Assembly: GCA_024304885.1 (NCBI GenBank)
Contig: JALJOM010000004.1
Coordinates: 86,735-150,734, forward strand
Source of the DNA: Beijerinckiaceae bacterium
GTDB lineage: Bacteria > Pseudomonadota > Alphaproteobacteria > Rhizobiales > Beijerinckiaceae
DNA length: 64,000 nt
Direction: 5' to 3'
The first letter of the stretch is position 1. Each line of letters begins with the position of its first letter. This document shows positions 17,766 to 26,367 of this stretch, piece after piece. A program made the translations under genes and the position numbers. Below the pieces are notes generated by a model. That model searched no databases. It was not told where the DNA came from and saw only the letters and a program-made list of their open reading frames with translations.

Positions 17766-18986
17766 CTAGCCACCCGGGAGTGGTGCTGGGAGTAACAATG
17801 TCGTCGCGAATGCTGGGAGCGGCGGGGTCGTCCAGCGCCGCGCCCGGCCGCGGCCGAATGCCTGCGCCTTGCCGGCGGCCGCGAGCTCCTCGAGGGCGCG
17901 CTGCACGGTGCGCTGGCTCACGCCGAGCGCAAGCGCGAGCGCCGAGCCCGACCATGACTCGCCGTCCGCCAGCAAGGCGAGCACCGCCGCGTGCCGCTCT
18001 TCCACCGGCCGCGCCAGCACGATGACCTCGCGTGCGTGCCGCGGAGAGAGCGCGAAGCCTCGTTTCGTCGCACTCACGCGGGCGACAGCCCGAAGCAGCC
18101 CGCGGAGCCGCCCGATCTCGACCCGCAACCGCGCGCGATGGGACTCGTCGGCGTGCTTCGCGCCGAATGCGTTGATGAGCAGCTCGTCCCGGGATACGTC
18201 CTCGGGCCATGCCTCGCCGAGCATGCGCGCGAGCGCGAACAGCACGGGGCGCTTTGCAAGTGGCAGGAGCATGTCTCGCTCGCGCACGAGGTTGCGGCAC
18301 GCGTCGATGACGAGCGCCTCCGATGCGAGCAGCGCCTCGACTTCTTCGAGCAGGAGAGGGCGCTCCTCGCCGCGCGCGATCAGCCGCGCCACAGGCGTGT
18401 CGAGGACTGCGAACGCTTGCTCGACCTCCGCCGCGAGCGCCGGAATGCGCGCCCAGCGCGCAGCTTCCTCGGCGCGGATGAGCGCCGAGCGCGCTGCCCT
18501 TGCGCGGACGCGCCGCATGGAAATCCCGGCGACCGCGAGCTCGTGTATGGCACGCAGCGCAGGGGTCATGCCCGAGAGATCGAGCCGCGCGAGCCTGTGC
18601 TCGGCCTCGTCGAGGTGCCCGATCAGCAGGCACCGCCGAGCGTCGAGATAGCGCGCGTAGGCTGCGTTCACGCGATCGTCATGTGCTTCGAGAGTCTTCA
18701 ATGCCATGGCGAGCGTCTTCGTGGGCCAAGCGAGGTCGCGCGACGCAAGCGCGATCTCGGCCTCGGCGACGACGCATCTCGCGCGAGCGACGGCCTCTCG
18801 CGGGCCGAAGGCGCGGGCTGCCTGCCGCATCAGCGCTTTCGCTCGGTCGAGGTCGCCGAGCTGGGCCATGGCGATGCCGCGAAGCGCGAGCGCCGCCGCG
18901 TCATCGCGGAGCGCCACCCTGTTCAGCGCGCCGAGAGGGTTACCCATCGCGAGCGCTCGCGCCGCCGCCGTGATCAGCGAGTCCAT
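17766..18986 (-). CDS. Helical-repeat transcriptional regulator with HTH at the C-terminus
   Basis: A 406-aa Ala/Arg-rich protein. Residues 1-200 are TPR-like helical hairpins (e.g. GIAMAQLGDLDRAKALMRQAARAFG). Residues 250-330 carry a winged-helix-like region (MLGEAWPEDVSRDELLINAFGAKHADESHRARLRVEIGRLRG) similar to OmpR-type output domains. Residues 340-385 hold a second HTH: SWSGSALALALGVSQRTVQRALEELAAAGKAQAFG. The downstream beta-propeller gene is coupled. The first gene on the opposite strand is DUF899 at 19073, so the 86-bp divergent gap is a likely site of its action. Confidence 0.75.
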   Translation of the reverse strand: MDSLITAAARALAMGNPLGALNRVALRDDAAALALRGIAMAQLGDLDRAKALMRQAARAFGPREAVARARCVVAEAEIALASRDLAWPTKTLAMALKTLEAHDDRVNAAYARYLDARRCLLIGHLDEAEHRLARLDLSGMTPALRAIHELAVAGISMRRVRARAARSALIRAEEAARWARIPALAAEVEQAFAVLDTPVARLIARGEERPLLLEEVEALLASEALVIDACRNLVRERDMLLPLAKRPVLFALARMLGEAWPEDVSRDELLINAFGAKHADESHRARLRVEIGRLRGLLRAVARVSATKRGFALSPRHAREVIVLARPVEERHAAVLALLADGESWSGSALALALGVSQRTVQRALEELAAAGKAQAFGRGRARRWTTPPLPAFATTLLLPAPLPGG

Positions 18987-19072
18987 CGCAATCCCGTCAC
19001 ACTTGTAACTCCCGGAATACCCGAGTCCGGTCCTAGTCTACTCCACATCGCTTCAGGTGAAGGAGATCGGCG

Positions 19073-19843
19073 ATGACTACACACAAAACCGGAACACGTG
19101 ACCAGTGGCTTGCGGCGCGGCTCGAGCTGCTCGACGCCGAGAAGGCAGCGACGCGGCAGAACGATGAACTCGCGCGGCAACGCCAGGACTTGCCCTGGGT
19201 CCGCGTGGAAAAGGACTACCGGTTCGATACAGACGAAGGGAAGGTCTGGCTCGCGGACCTGTTCCAGGGGCGCTCGCAGCTCTTGGTCTATCACTTCATG
19301 TTCGGCCCGGACTACAAGGCAGGCTGCATTTCCTGCTCATCGATTGCCGACGGCTTCAACGGCATCGCCGTACACCTTGCCAACCATGACGTGATGCTCT
19401 GGGCGACATCGCGAGCGCCGCTTCCGAAGCTGCAGGCGTTCAAACAGAGGATGGGCTGGAGCTTTCCCTGGGCATCATCCGAGAGCGGCGACTTCAACTA
19501 CGACTTCAACGTCTCGATTACCGAGGAGCAGCAGCGCAACGGCGGTAGTGAATACAATTACCGTCGCGGCGGCCATGCGATGACCGAGACGACGCTTCCG
19601 ACCGTCGTGATCGAAAGCGCGGCGAGGACCGGCGCCGAGCCCGTCACCTATGTGCGCGAGCGGCCGGGCCTCAGCGCCTTCGTCCTCGAGGACGGCGTCG
19701 TCTATCACACCTATTCGACTTACGCCCGCGGCCTCGACGGGCTCTGGGGCATGTACCAGTGGCTCGACCGCGCTCCCAAAGGGCGCAACGAAGCGGGCGT
19801 CTGGTGGCGCCACCACGACAGCTACGAGCAGGTGGCGCAATGA
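19073..19843 (+). CDS. DUF899 family thioredoxin-fold protein
   Basis: A full-length 256-aa member. It has the family N-terminus RDQWLAARLELLDAEKAATRQNDELARQRQDLPWVRVEKDYRF, then VWLADLFQGRSQLLVYHFMFGPDYKAGCISCSSIADGFNG, where C-x2-C takes the thioredoxin-like site, and the late blocks MGWSFPWASSESGDFNYDFNVS and VVYHTYSTYARGLDGLWGMYQWLDRAPKGRNE. A GGAG site precedes the ATG. It overlaps the next gene by ATGA. The family is annotated as thioredoxin-like or dithiol-type; its substrate is unknown. A truncated paralogue lies at 22850-23413. Confidence 0.88.
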   Translation: MTTHKTGTRDQWLAARLELLDAEKAATRQNDELARQRQDLPWVRVEKDYRFDTDEGKVWLADLFQGRSQLLVYHFMFGPDYKAGCISCSSIADGFNGIAVHLANHDVMLWATSRAPLPKLQAFKQRMGWSFPWASSESGDFNYDFNVSITEEQQRNGGSEYNYRRGGHAMTETTLPTVVIESAARTGAEPVTYVRERPGLSAFVLEDGVVYHTYSTYARGLDGLWGMYQWLDRAPKGRNEAGVWWRHHDSYEQVAQ

Positions 19844-20151
19844 GCGCCACCCGTTACGCATCCGAGCGCCGCCGCAACAACGCAGCGGCGCTCGGCGCGG
19901 CCGGTTGGCTCGGCCTTGCGGCGGCCCCGACTTTCGCTATCATGGCGCTCCTGACTTGTGCCTCCTACGGAGACGCGGCCATGCTGTGCTCGGCGTCACA
20001 TGGTGTGTTACCGTTGAATGGAATGGCGCTTATGTATCTGTTGATGAGCATTTTCCATTCGGCCCCTTGGCTTAGATTGAGACCGACCTCTCGTCGCGGC
20101 CTAGCTTCGCCGGCTCCTTCTGGCGCCGCGCGAGACAACTCGTCGCGTTGA
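19840..20151 (+). CDS. Small two-helix membrane protein next to DUF899
   Basis: Start at 19840 overlaps the DUF899 stop by ATGA. The 103-aa product has two hydrophobic helices, AALGAAGWLGLAAAPTFAIM (residues about 15-36) and MALMYLLMSIFHSAPWL (about 62-78), with two Cys between them (CASYGDAAMLCSA) and a Ser/Arg-rich tail. Short proteins of this form commonly follow DUF899 genes in Alphaproteobacteria. The link between a thiol-fold protein and a Cys-bearing membrane partner suggests a joint redox task, which is inferred. Confidence 0.72.
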   Translation: MSATRYASERRRNNAAALGAAGWLGLAAAPTFAIMALLTCASYGDAAMLCSASHGVLPLNGMALMYLLMSIFHSAPWLRLRPTSRRGLASPAPSGAARDNSSR

Positions 20152-20577
20152 ATTGAGGCTCACTACCCTTGTCTTCGAGAGATTGCTTCTGCTTCGAGCC
20201 GCCGCCGGCAATATGTGCGCTTCTGCGAAAATCGTATCCCATCAGACGTTCGGGCGCCCGCTGCGTGACAAGCCGGTTTGTGAGGTTGTTCGTGAATCGA
20301 TTTCAAAGTGGGACCCAGGTGTGACCGAATTGGCCTATTGAAATCTCGCCTGGCTTCTTGGAGCAGCCGGTGCTGCAATAGGCGCCGCTCGGGATCCTAC
20401 CATGATCGCGCTTTTTAGCGATAAATCAATACCATGACCGAGGGTGTAGTGGGGAGCGATTGCGGAGCCGATTCACAGTCGGGGCGGCGGCAATGGCGCC
20501 ATCGACGGTCCAGGGTCGGGACGAACAAACTGATCGAAAAAACTCGGATGACGACTTCGAGCCCGGGACGGACCTCG
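20152..20577 (+). other. Intergenic stretch, possible insertion-sequence scar
   Basis: No gene is supported in these 426 bp. The segment near 20300-20320 (TTTCAAAGTGGGACCC) resembles terminal sequence often seen at IS21-type elements in Rhizobiales, but no transposase fragment or paired end was found, so this is only a weak hint of a decayed insertion. Confidence 0.3.
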
Positions 20578-21231
20578 TCAGCCGGACGGTGGCTTGCCGA
20601 TGTAAACCGCCAATTGAGCGTCGAAAGCCCGCTTGTAGGCGGGCCGCGCTTCCCCGCGTGTGACATAGGCGGCCAGGTTCGGATACTCGTTCAAAATACC
20701 CGATGATTTCAGTCTGAGCAGCACCGACACCATCATCAGGTCGCCCGCGCTGAACCCGCCATCGAGCCAATCGGCACTGCCGAGGTGAGCGGAAAGTTGC
20801 TTCAAGCGGTTGCGGATGCGATCCTCGACCAGAGGCAGGCGCTCCCTGCTCCAGGGTTTATCGCCCTCGAGAAGTGTGGCGGTTGCGAGCTCGAGGATCG
20901 GCGGCTCCACCGTGTTGAGCGCGGCAAACATCCATGTTATCGCGCGCGCCCGTGCATTGGCATCGTCCGGCAGCAGGCCCGCATGGCGCTCGGCGATATG
21001 CAAGACGATCGACCCTGTCTCGAAGAGGGCGAGATCGCCTTTCTCGTAGGTCGGAATCTGGCCGAAAGGATGAAGCGCGAGATGCGCAGGTTCCTTCATT
21101 CCACGAAAAGAAACAAGGCGTACCTCGTAGGCTTGGCCGACTTCCTCGAGCGCCCAACGAACGCGCGTATCACGCGCGAGGCCCTTGCCGCCATCGGGAG
21201 ACCGTTCAAAGGCGGTAATGGTGATGGTCAT
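20578..21231 (-). CDS. Glutathione S-transferase family protein
   Basis: A 217-aa protein with an N-terminal thioredoxin-fold half. RDTRVRWALEEVGQAYEVRLV stands at the glutathione-site helix, HPFGQIPTYEKGDLALFETGSIVLHIAERH carries the cis-Pro and the E-T/S glutathione-binding pair. The all-helical C-terminal half includes WLDGGFSAGDLMMVSVLLRL, the N-capping-box region. The first-helix active residue appears to be Ser/Thr-Arg rather than Cys. Substrate is unknown; detoxification of electrophiles is the general role. It is monocistronic by spacing. Confidence 0.87.
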   Translation of the reverse strand: MTITITAFERSPDGGKGLARDTRVRWALEEVGQAYEVRLVSFRGMKEPAHLALHPFGQIPTYEKGDLALFETGSIVLHIAERHAGLLPDDANARARAITWMFAALNTVEPPILELATATLLEGDKPWSRERLPLVEDRIRNRLKQLSAHLGSADWLDGGFSAGDLMMVSVLLRLKSSGILNEYPNLAAYVTRGEARPAYKRAFDAQLAVYIGKPPSG

Positions 21232-21553
21232 CGTGAGGCTCTTCCTCGACCAAGATCATCCGCTGCGCGGCTGGCAAGCTGTCGAGGCGAGCTCACCGAG
21301 ATTGAAAACGACCCCGGTCCATGGCCGGTTTGTTCGCAAAGCAGGCCTTTGCCAACTCGCAGGACGAGTGCCCCAGCGACGGAGTAGCCGAGATCTGCTC
21401 TTCCTACTCACCGGTCGTGCGGGCGCTCTTGCCGATCTCGCCGGGCGAATCGTATCGAAGGTTCGCAGCCTCGACGTGGCTGGCCGAGTGGGTCACGATA
21501 GTCGGGGCTATCTGTAAGCGTGCCACGAGGTACCGCTGGCGCTCCGATGCGAC
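21232..21553 (+). other. Intergenic stretch, no gene seen
   Basis: 322 bp between two leftward genes. It should contain the GST promoter at its left end. Short open frames are unconvincing; no hairpin with a T run was found. Confidence 0.4.
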
Positions 21554-22021
21554 TCAACGCGTCGTCGGGTCGAGAGTCTCGGCCGCAGCGGTTTCGGTCG
21601 CTGCATGACCTGCGGCCGCAGCCTCGACGTCCATCCACATGACTTCCCAGATGTGACCGTCGGGATCCTCGAAGCTGCGGCCATACATGAACCCGAAGTC
21701 TTGCGTAGGTGTCGGATCGGGCTTGCCGCCTGCCGCCACCGCTCTCTCGACCATCGCCGAAACCCCGTCCTTGGTGTCTTCCGAAAGGCAAAGCAGCACC
21801 TGGGCAATCTCATGGGCATCAGGGATCGACTTCTTGGTAAAGTCGCGCCACTTGGCGTGGGTCAAGAGCATGACATGGATCGTCTCGGAAAGAACCATGC
21901 AAGCCGCGGTCTCGTCGGTAAAGCGAGGATTGTTGATCGCACCCACTGCCTCGTAGAACGCCTTCGACCTCCCGAGGTCGGTCACCGGAAGGTTCACGAA
22001 AATAAGCCTCGCCATCGTCAT
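21554..22021 (-). CDS. VOC (glyoxalase/bleomycin-resistance) family protein
   Basis: A 155-aa single-subunit VOC protein of the PhnB-like group: IFVNLPVTDLGRSKAFYEAVG at the N-terminus, TAACMVLSETIHVMLLTHAKWRDF, and the C-terminal module QDFGFMYGRSFEDPDGHIWEVMWMD with the D-P-D-G-H-x-W-E core. An Ala/Thr-rich tail follows. The family binds metals and acts on diverse small molecules, so a specific activity cannot be named. It is flanked by GST and methyltransferase genes in a detoxification-like neighbourhood. Confidence 0.86.
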   Translation of the reverse strand: MTMARLIFVNLPVTDLGRSKAFYEAVGAINNPRFTDETAACMVLSETIHVMLLTHAKWRDFTKKSIPDAHEIAQVLLCLSEDTKDGVSAMVERAVAAGGKPDPTPTQDFGFMYGRSFEDPDGHIWEVMWMDVEAAAAGHAATETAAAETLDPTTR

Positions 22022-22154
22022 TCTCCTCTATCGAGCAGCAGCCTGAATCGAAGTTCACGCGTGCGACGCATTCGCTGACGCGGAAGATGTCTACCACTTA
22101 CCCAGGTCCTCCCGAAATGGAAGCGAGTTCAGATTGGGCATCGCATAGTCCGGA

Positions 22155-22715
22155 TTATTCCCTTTGCAAGAGCGCGGTGATGCACCGCCTCGAGGAGGGG
22201 CGATCGACGATTTTCAGGCCGCTCTCGGCAGCGACCTCGAGTTCCTCTCTGAACTCTGCTTCTTTGACATGGCCAGCGGGTTCGGCGAGCAGGAGCCGGG
22301 CGCCGTGCTTCATTGCTCGTGCAGCCTCGGCAAAGAAACGGCCAGCGGAAGGCATCTCGTGTACGACCGCGAATGCGAAAGTGAAGTCGACTGTTCCCTC
22401 GAGATCGTCGAGTGCCATCGAATATGTCGGAACCACACGGGCCTCTATCCGGTCGAGCAGGCCGGCCTTGCGGGCGCGCCGTGTCAAGCCCTCGATCATC
22501 TGTGGTTGAGAATCGACTGCAATGACGTGACCGGAAGGACCAACTCTGCGGGCAATCTCGAGCGTGAAAAAGCCCAAGCCAGGGCCGGGCTCGAGCACCG
22601 TCATTCCGCCACGAATGTAGGGCGCGATAATGTCTGCCGGGTTCTGTAGCAGCTTACGAATGGGACTTGCGAGTAGGTACCCTACCCACCAAGGACAAAC
22701 ATTATGCTCGGCCAT
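22155..22715 (-). CDS. Class I SAM-dependent methyltransferase
   Basis: The 186-aa protein has the SAM-binding motif I VLEPGPGLGFFTLEIARRVG, motif II-like HVIAVDSQPQMIEGLTRRARKAGL, and FAFAVVHEMPSAGRFFAEAARAMKHGARLLLAEPAGHV (motifs post-II/III). This is the pattern of the UbiE/arsenite-methyltransferase-like group, but the Cys residues of arsenite methyltransferase are missing, so the substrate is open. The N-terminus CPWWVGYLLASPIRKLLQNP is typical of this subgroup. Confidence 0.82.
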   Translation of the reverse strand: MAEHNVCPWWVGYLLASPIRKLLQNPADIIAPYIRGGMTVLEPGPGLGFFTLEIARRVGPSGHVIAVDSQPQMIEGLTRRARKAGLLDRIEARVVPTYSMALDDLEGTVDFTFAFAVVHEMPSAGRFFAEAARAMKHGARLLLAEPAGHVKEAEFREELEVAAESGLKIVDRPSSRRCITALLQRE

Positions 22716-22849
22716 CGGGGCGCTCCGATATTATGCCTCTTGCGTTCCGGTCTTTTGGAGCGGCGCATGTAGACCGGCAACATGGGCCGCGAAACCTGTC
22801 CATAGGCTTTCCTCATCGGTCCTCGAAGTCGCGGGCGGATTGGCGCGCT

Positions 22850-23413
22850 TCACCGACAGCACTCGTGTTGGTCAGCTGGACCCGTCTCGTACTCGTCATG
22901 AAGTCGGACCCAGCTCATGATACCGCCGATCTCGTTGCGTCCCTTCGGCGTCAGGTCGAGCCAGTTGAAGGACCCTACGAGCAACTCGAGACCGCGCGCA
23001 TAGGTCGAATAGGTGTGGTAGATGCGGCCGGAATCATCCCTGGTGAAGATGCCAGCCCCGGGCAGGTCCGGCTCCAGGTAGGGCGAGGTTCCGAAGTTGT
23101 AGAGCGGCTCCCCGGCAGCGATCTGCTCGTCAGTGAACGAGACGCCGAAGTCATAGTTGAAGTCGCTGCCATGCGATGACACCCATTCGAAGGTCCAGCC
23201 CATGCGCCGCTTGACGGCCTCGATCCGAGCGATTGGTGCACGTGAGATGGCGGCGAACGACAAATCGGCATGCTCGAAGTGCCGCCTCGCCGCGTCGACA
23301 TGATCACAGAGGAAGGCGCAACCGTCGCAGATATGGTCGGACCCGGGTGTCAGCATGAAGTGATAGATGGCAAGCTGGCTGCGAGGGCCGAAGAGATCGG
23401 CAAGCGTCCGCTT
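22850..23413 (-). pseudogene. 5'-truncated DUF899 gene
   Basis: Homology to the intact DUF899 at 19073 begins abruptly at KRTLADLFGPRSQLAIYHFMLTPG, preceded in frame by TAG at 23414-23416. The usual first 50-60 residues (ARxxLLxxEKAxTRxxD...LPWVRVEKxYxF) are absent. The rest is well kept, with MGWTFEWVSSHGSDFNYDFGVSFTDEQ and YHTYSTYARGLELLVGSFNWLDLTPKGRNE. Cysteines read CDGCAFLCDH, different from the other copy. An internal ATG at 23356 could give a shorter product, but it would lack the N-terminal helices, so loss of function is likely. Confidence 0.75.
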
Positions 23414-23746
23414 CTAGGCCGCGTCAGCAAGAACCGCATCGAGCAGAGTTCGATCGATCTACGAAGCCGAATCACAGACGATTGGGTAGGGATGCTCGAA
23501 GAAGGACATATTCAGAAGGACCTTGCTTCATGCGCTGAATCCGGCCTGAAATTCGCTCCGGCCCAACGCGAGGGCCGGAACACGAGACGTCGCAGCGTTG
23601 CAGAGAGCAGATCATCATGAGCATTGGACCGCAGGCTCATCAAACCAAACGCGCATTCGGGCACAAAATCGTCGATCGTTCCGAAGCTCGTGATTTCCGG
23701 TCCACAGGCTAAGTGCAGGTTCTGAGACGGCTTCAAGGCGAGCCCG

Positions 23747-24439
23747 ATGGCCGGGATAAAGGCCGCATTCCGCGAGCTCGACGTCGAAAGTCTCCAGATC
23801 CTGCCCGAGCACCGTATGCTCATCCTGACCGGCGCCGGCATCCGCGCCCGCCATCTCTACAGTGTCGGCCTCGACCTCGGCCTGCCGGTCGGGTCGCTTG
23901 CTCCGCTCGCCGCGAACGAGGCTGGCCAGAACGGCCACATCCTCGCGGCGCTGCTCGCGCCGGAGGGCGTCTCCTATATCGAGCACGAGACCATCGCGAA
24001 ACGGCTCGCGATCCACCTCACTGCGGCCCGCGCGGTCGTGGGAAGCGCCTTTCCGCCTTATCATCACCACGAGTTCCCGACCTCGCGCATCCCCACTCAC
24101 CGCGCCGACACGGGCGCGTTCCTGCTCGCCGACGCGCTCGGCGCGGCCGGCCTCACGATCGTGGAGGACGTGGATGGGGTGTATACCACCGATCCCAAGG
24201 GCCCCGGCGGGGAGCAGGCACAATTGCTCCGCGAGACCAACGCCGCCGACCTCGCGAATTTGGGCACATTGCCGTTCGACCGCGCGCTGCTCGAGGTCAT
24301 GGCAACCGCGCGCTACCTCGAGCACGTGCAGGTCGTGAACGGGCTCGTGCCGGGCCGGATCACCGCCGCGCTGCGTTGCGAGCATGTCGGGACGATCATC
24401 CACACCGGCGCACCCGCGACCAGCGCGCGCGCGGCCTGA
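23747..24439 (+). pseudogene. mosA: 5'-truncated molybdenum storage protein alpha subunit
   Basis: From about 23795 the frame matches MosA of the molybdenum/tungsten storage protein closely: [114 protein letters not shown] and [29 protein letters not shown]. The Azotobacter protein has about 70 further N-terminal residues, including the Lys-Ile-Gly-Gly ATP-site strand. Here they are replaced by an unrelated 16-residue lead ([16 protein letters not shown]). Without the ATP-site strand, storage activity is unlikely. No mosB partner is present nearby. Confidence 0.8.
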
Positions 24440-24537
24440 GCGCACAATGCCCCGGCGGCGCCGATCAGCGTGCGCGACATGGGTCTCGAACCCGGGAGGG
24501 GCGCTCGACCGCGCGATGCCGGCCGGCGCCCGTCCCA

Positions 24538-25191
24538 TCAGGCCGCGACGCCCGTGGCCGAGCCTTCAGGCAGCGCCGCGACGAGATCGGCAATCCGCCG
24601 CCGGGCCTTTTCTATGTTGGCCGTCGCCACGTCGGGTCCAGCATTCGTCGCCTCGACCTCGACGAAGGTGACGTTCGTCATGCCGAGGAAACCGAGAAGA
24701 TGCCGCAGGTAGGGCTTCTGGTAGTCGACCGCAGACAGCGGACCGCCGTTTTCGTAGCCCGCGGCACCACGGGAAGAAATTACATAGACCCACTTGCCCT
24801 TGACGAGGCCCTCGAAGCTTTGGCCATCGAAGCCGACCGTGCGATGGATGCGGACAACCTGATCGATCCACGCCTTCAAGACAGAAGGGATCGAAAAATT
24901 GTACATGGGCAAGGTCAGGAGCAGAACGTCGGCGCTTTCCAGCTCGGCGATGAGCTTGTCCGAGAGAGCCGTCGCCTCGCGTAGTCGGTCGGTCATCTGC
25001 TCCGCCGGCGTGTAGTAGCCCTGTATGGTTTCTGCCGCGATATGGGGAAGCGGATCCGTCGCGAGCTCGCGCCGCACGATTCGCGTGTGGGGGAATCGCG
25101 CGAGCCAGGACGCCTCGAACAGGTCGCCGAGCTCGCGCGAGCGCGAGCCCGCGAGACGGGCGCTGGAATCGACGCGAAGAAGATTTGTCAT
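24538..25191 (-). CDS. azoR: FMN-dependent NADH azoreductase
   Basis: Start MTNLLRVDSSARLAGSRSRELG at 25191 is preferred over an upstream in-frame ATG. The 217-aa flavodoxin-fold protein carries the FMN phosphate loop DSSARLAGSRS, the flavin-contact block LLLTLPMYNFSIPSVLKAWIDQVVRIHRTVGF and VYVISSRGAAGYENGGPLSAVDYQKPYLRHLLGFLGMTNV, all characteristic of AzoR/AcpD. It reduces azo compounds and quinones at the expense of NADH. It is divergent from the LysR gene at 25295, the usual layout for LysR control. Confidence 0.92.
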   Translation of the reverse strand: MTNLLRVDSSARLAGSRSRELGDLFEASWLARFPHTRIVRRELATDPLPHIAAETIQGYYTPAEQMTDRLREATALSDKLIAELESADVLLLTLPMYNFSIPSVLKAWIDQVVRIHRTVGFDGQSFEGLVKGKWVYVISSRGAAGYENGGPLSAVDYQKPYLRHLLGFLGMTNVTFVEVEATNAGPDVATANIEKARRRIADLVAALPEGSATGVAA

Positions 25192-25294
25192 CTCTTGGTC
25201 TCCCTCGAGCGGGTGGGTGCCCAACCGCATAGCTCGCGCGGAACTCGCAGAAAAAGGCTGACTCGCTCAAGATAATCATGCAGAAGTCGCATGA

Positions 25295-26212
25295 ATGGAG
25301 ACGCACACCCTTCGCCTGTTCGTGGAAGTTGCCCAGCGTAACAGCTTCGCGGCCGTTGCCAGGGATCGGAACATCGATCCGTCGTCGGTGTCGCGTGCGA
25401 TCGCCGTCCTCGAAGCCGAGCTCGGCGTGCGTCTCGTCCAGCGTACGACGCGCGCGATGGAGCTGACCGAAGCGGGGCAACTCTATCTTGCCCGAGTCGC
25501 GCCCTTGGTCGAGGAGCTCGACCGCGCGCGCGACGAGGTGACGTCCGCGAAATCCGATCCGCTCGGGACCCTTCGCCTGACAGCTTCGGTCTCCTTCGGC
25601 CAGACCTGCCTCGTGCCGCTCCTGCCGGAATTTCGCGCGCGGTTTCCGCGGCTGACGCTGGAGCTCCTTCTCACCGACGCCAATCTCGATCTCGTCGCGG
25701 ACCGGATCGATCTCGCGATCCGCCTCGCGCCGAGCTACGGGGGCGATCTCATCGGTACGAAGCTCTTCCAGACCCGCTATCGGGTCTTCGCGAGCCGCGC
25801 CTATGTGGAGCGTGAGGGCGCGCCCGCGACACCTCGGGACCTGAGCACGAGATCCTGTGTTCTCTTCGGCCTGCCGGAGTTCCGCTCGCGCTGGCTGTTT
25901 CGGCGCGGCACGGAAACCGTAAAGGTGGCCGTCCGAGGCGATTTGATCATCTCGAACGCCTTGGCGCTGCGGGCTGCCCTACTCGACGGGCTGGGACCGG
26001 CGCTCCTCGCCGACTGGCTGCTGCGCGAGGACCTCGCCGCGGGGCGTGTGGTCGATCTTTTTCCGGACTACGAGGTCACCGCGACCACATTCGATACGGC
26101 CGCTTGGCTGCTCTATCCGACGCGCGCCTACGTCCCGCGCAAGGTGCGCGTGACGATCGACTTTCTTCGGGAGCAGCTCGCCCAGTGCCGGGCACAGGCG
26201 GTATCGGCGTGA
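25295..26212 (+). CDS. LysR-family regulator, probably of the adjacent azoreductase
   Basis: A 305-aa protein with an N-terminal winged HTH (TLRLFVEVAQRNSFAAVARDRNIDPSSVSRAIAVLEAELGVRLVQRTTRAMELTEAG) and a two-lobed effector domain (LRLTASVSFGQTCLVPLLPEF ... DLVADRIDLAIRLAPSYGGDLIGTKLF). The 103-bp gap to azoR on the other strand should contain both promoters and the LysR operator. The redox-type ligand is inferred from the target. Confidence 0.9.
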   Translation: METHTLRLFVEVAQRNSFAAVARDRNIDPSSVSRAIAVLEAELGVRLVQRTTRAMELTEAGQLYLARVAPLVEELDRARDEVTSAKSDPLGTLRLTASVSFGQTCLVPLLPEFRARFPRLTLELLLTDANLDLVADRIDLAIRLAPSYGGDLIGTKLFQTRYRVFASRAYVEREGAPATPRDLSTRSCVLFGLPEFRSRWLFRRGTETVKVAVRGDLIISNALALRAALLDGLGPALLADWLLREDLAAGRVVDLFPDYEVTATTFDTAAWLLYPTRAYVPRKVRVTIDFLREQLAQCRAQAVSA

Positions 26213-26237
26213 TCGCTCGGCGTTGCGCAAGCTGTTC

Positions 26238-26288
26238 CTAGTTCACGATGACTTTGGATTGATTCGATCCAAAGTCGTCGTGATCTAA
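26238..26288 (+). repeat. Palindromic repeat, family A, palindrome part only
   Basis: CTAGTTCACGATGACTTTGG leads into an imperfect palindrome centred near GATTGATTCGATC and closing with CCAAAGTCGTCGTGATCTAA. It matches the palindromic half of the family A elements at 37493, 45196, 54127 and 57431. It lies between two convergent genes and could act as a bidirectional terminator or RNA hairpin. Confidence 0.8.
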
Positions 26289-26367
26289 TGGTATTTGTCG
26301 CACCCGACCTCTCGTCCGGCCGAAAATGCCAGCCGCTTTTGGGTAATCAGACGCCGGCGGAGGAAGC

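Noticed and set aside
20300..20340. IS21-like terminal sequence
   Set aside because: Only one short resemblance; no istA/istB fragment or second terminus was found, so it is kept only as a weak note on the intergenic entry.
24470..24500. TCTCGAACCCGGGAG palindrome after mosA as a terminator
   Set aside because: Too short a stem and no T run on either strand; no support for a terminator.
23713..24984. 423-codon plus-strand frame spanning mosA and the azoreductase gene
   Set aside because: Arg/Pro-rich shadow frame; the mosA reading in the neighbouring frame has clear homology.
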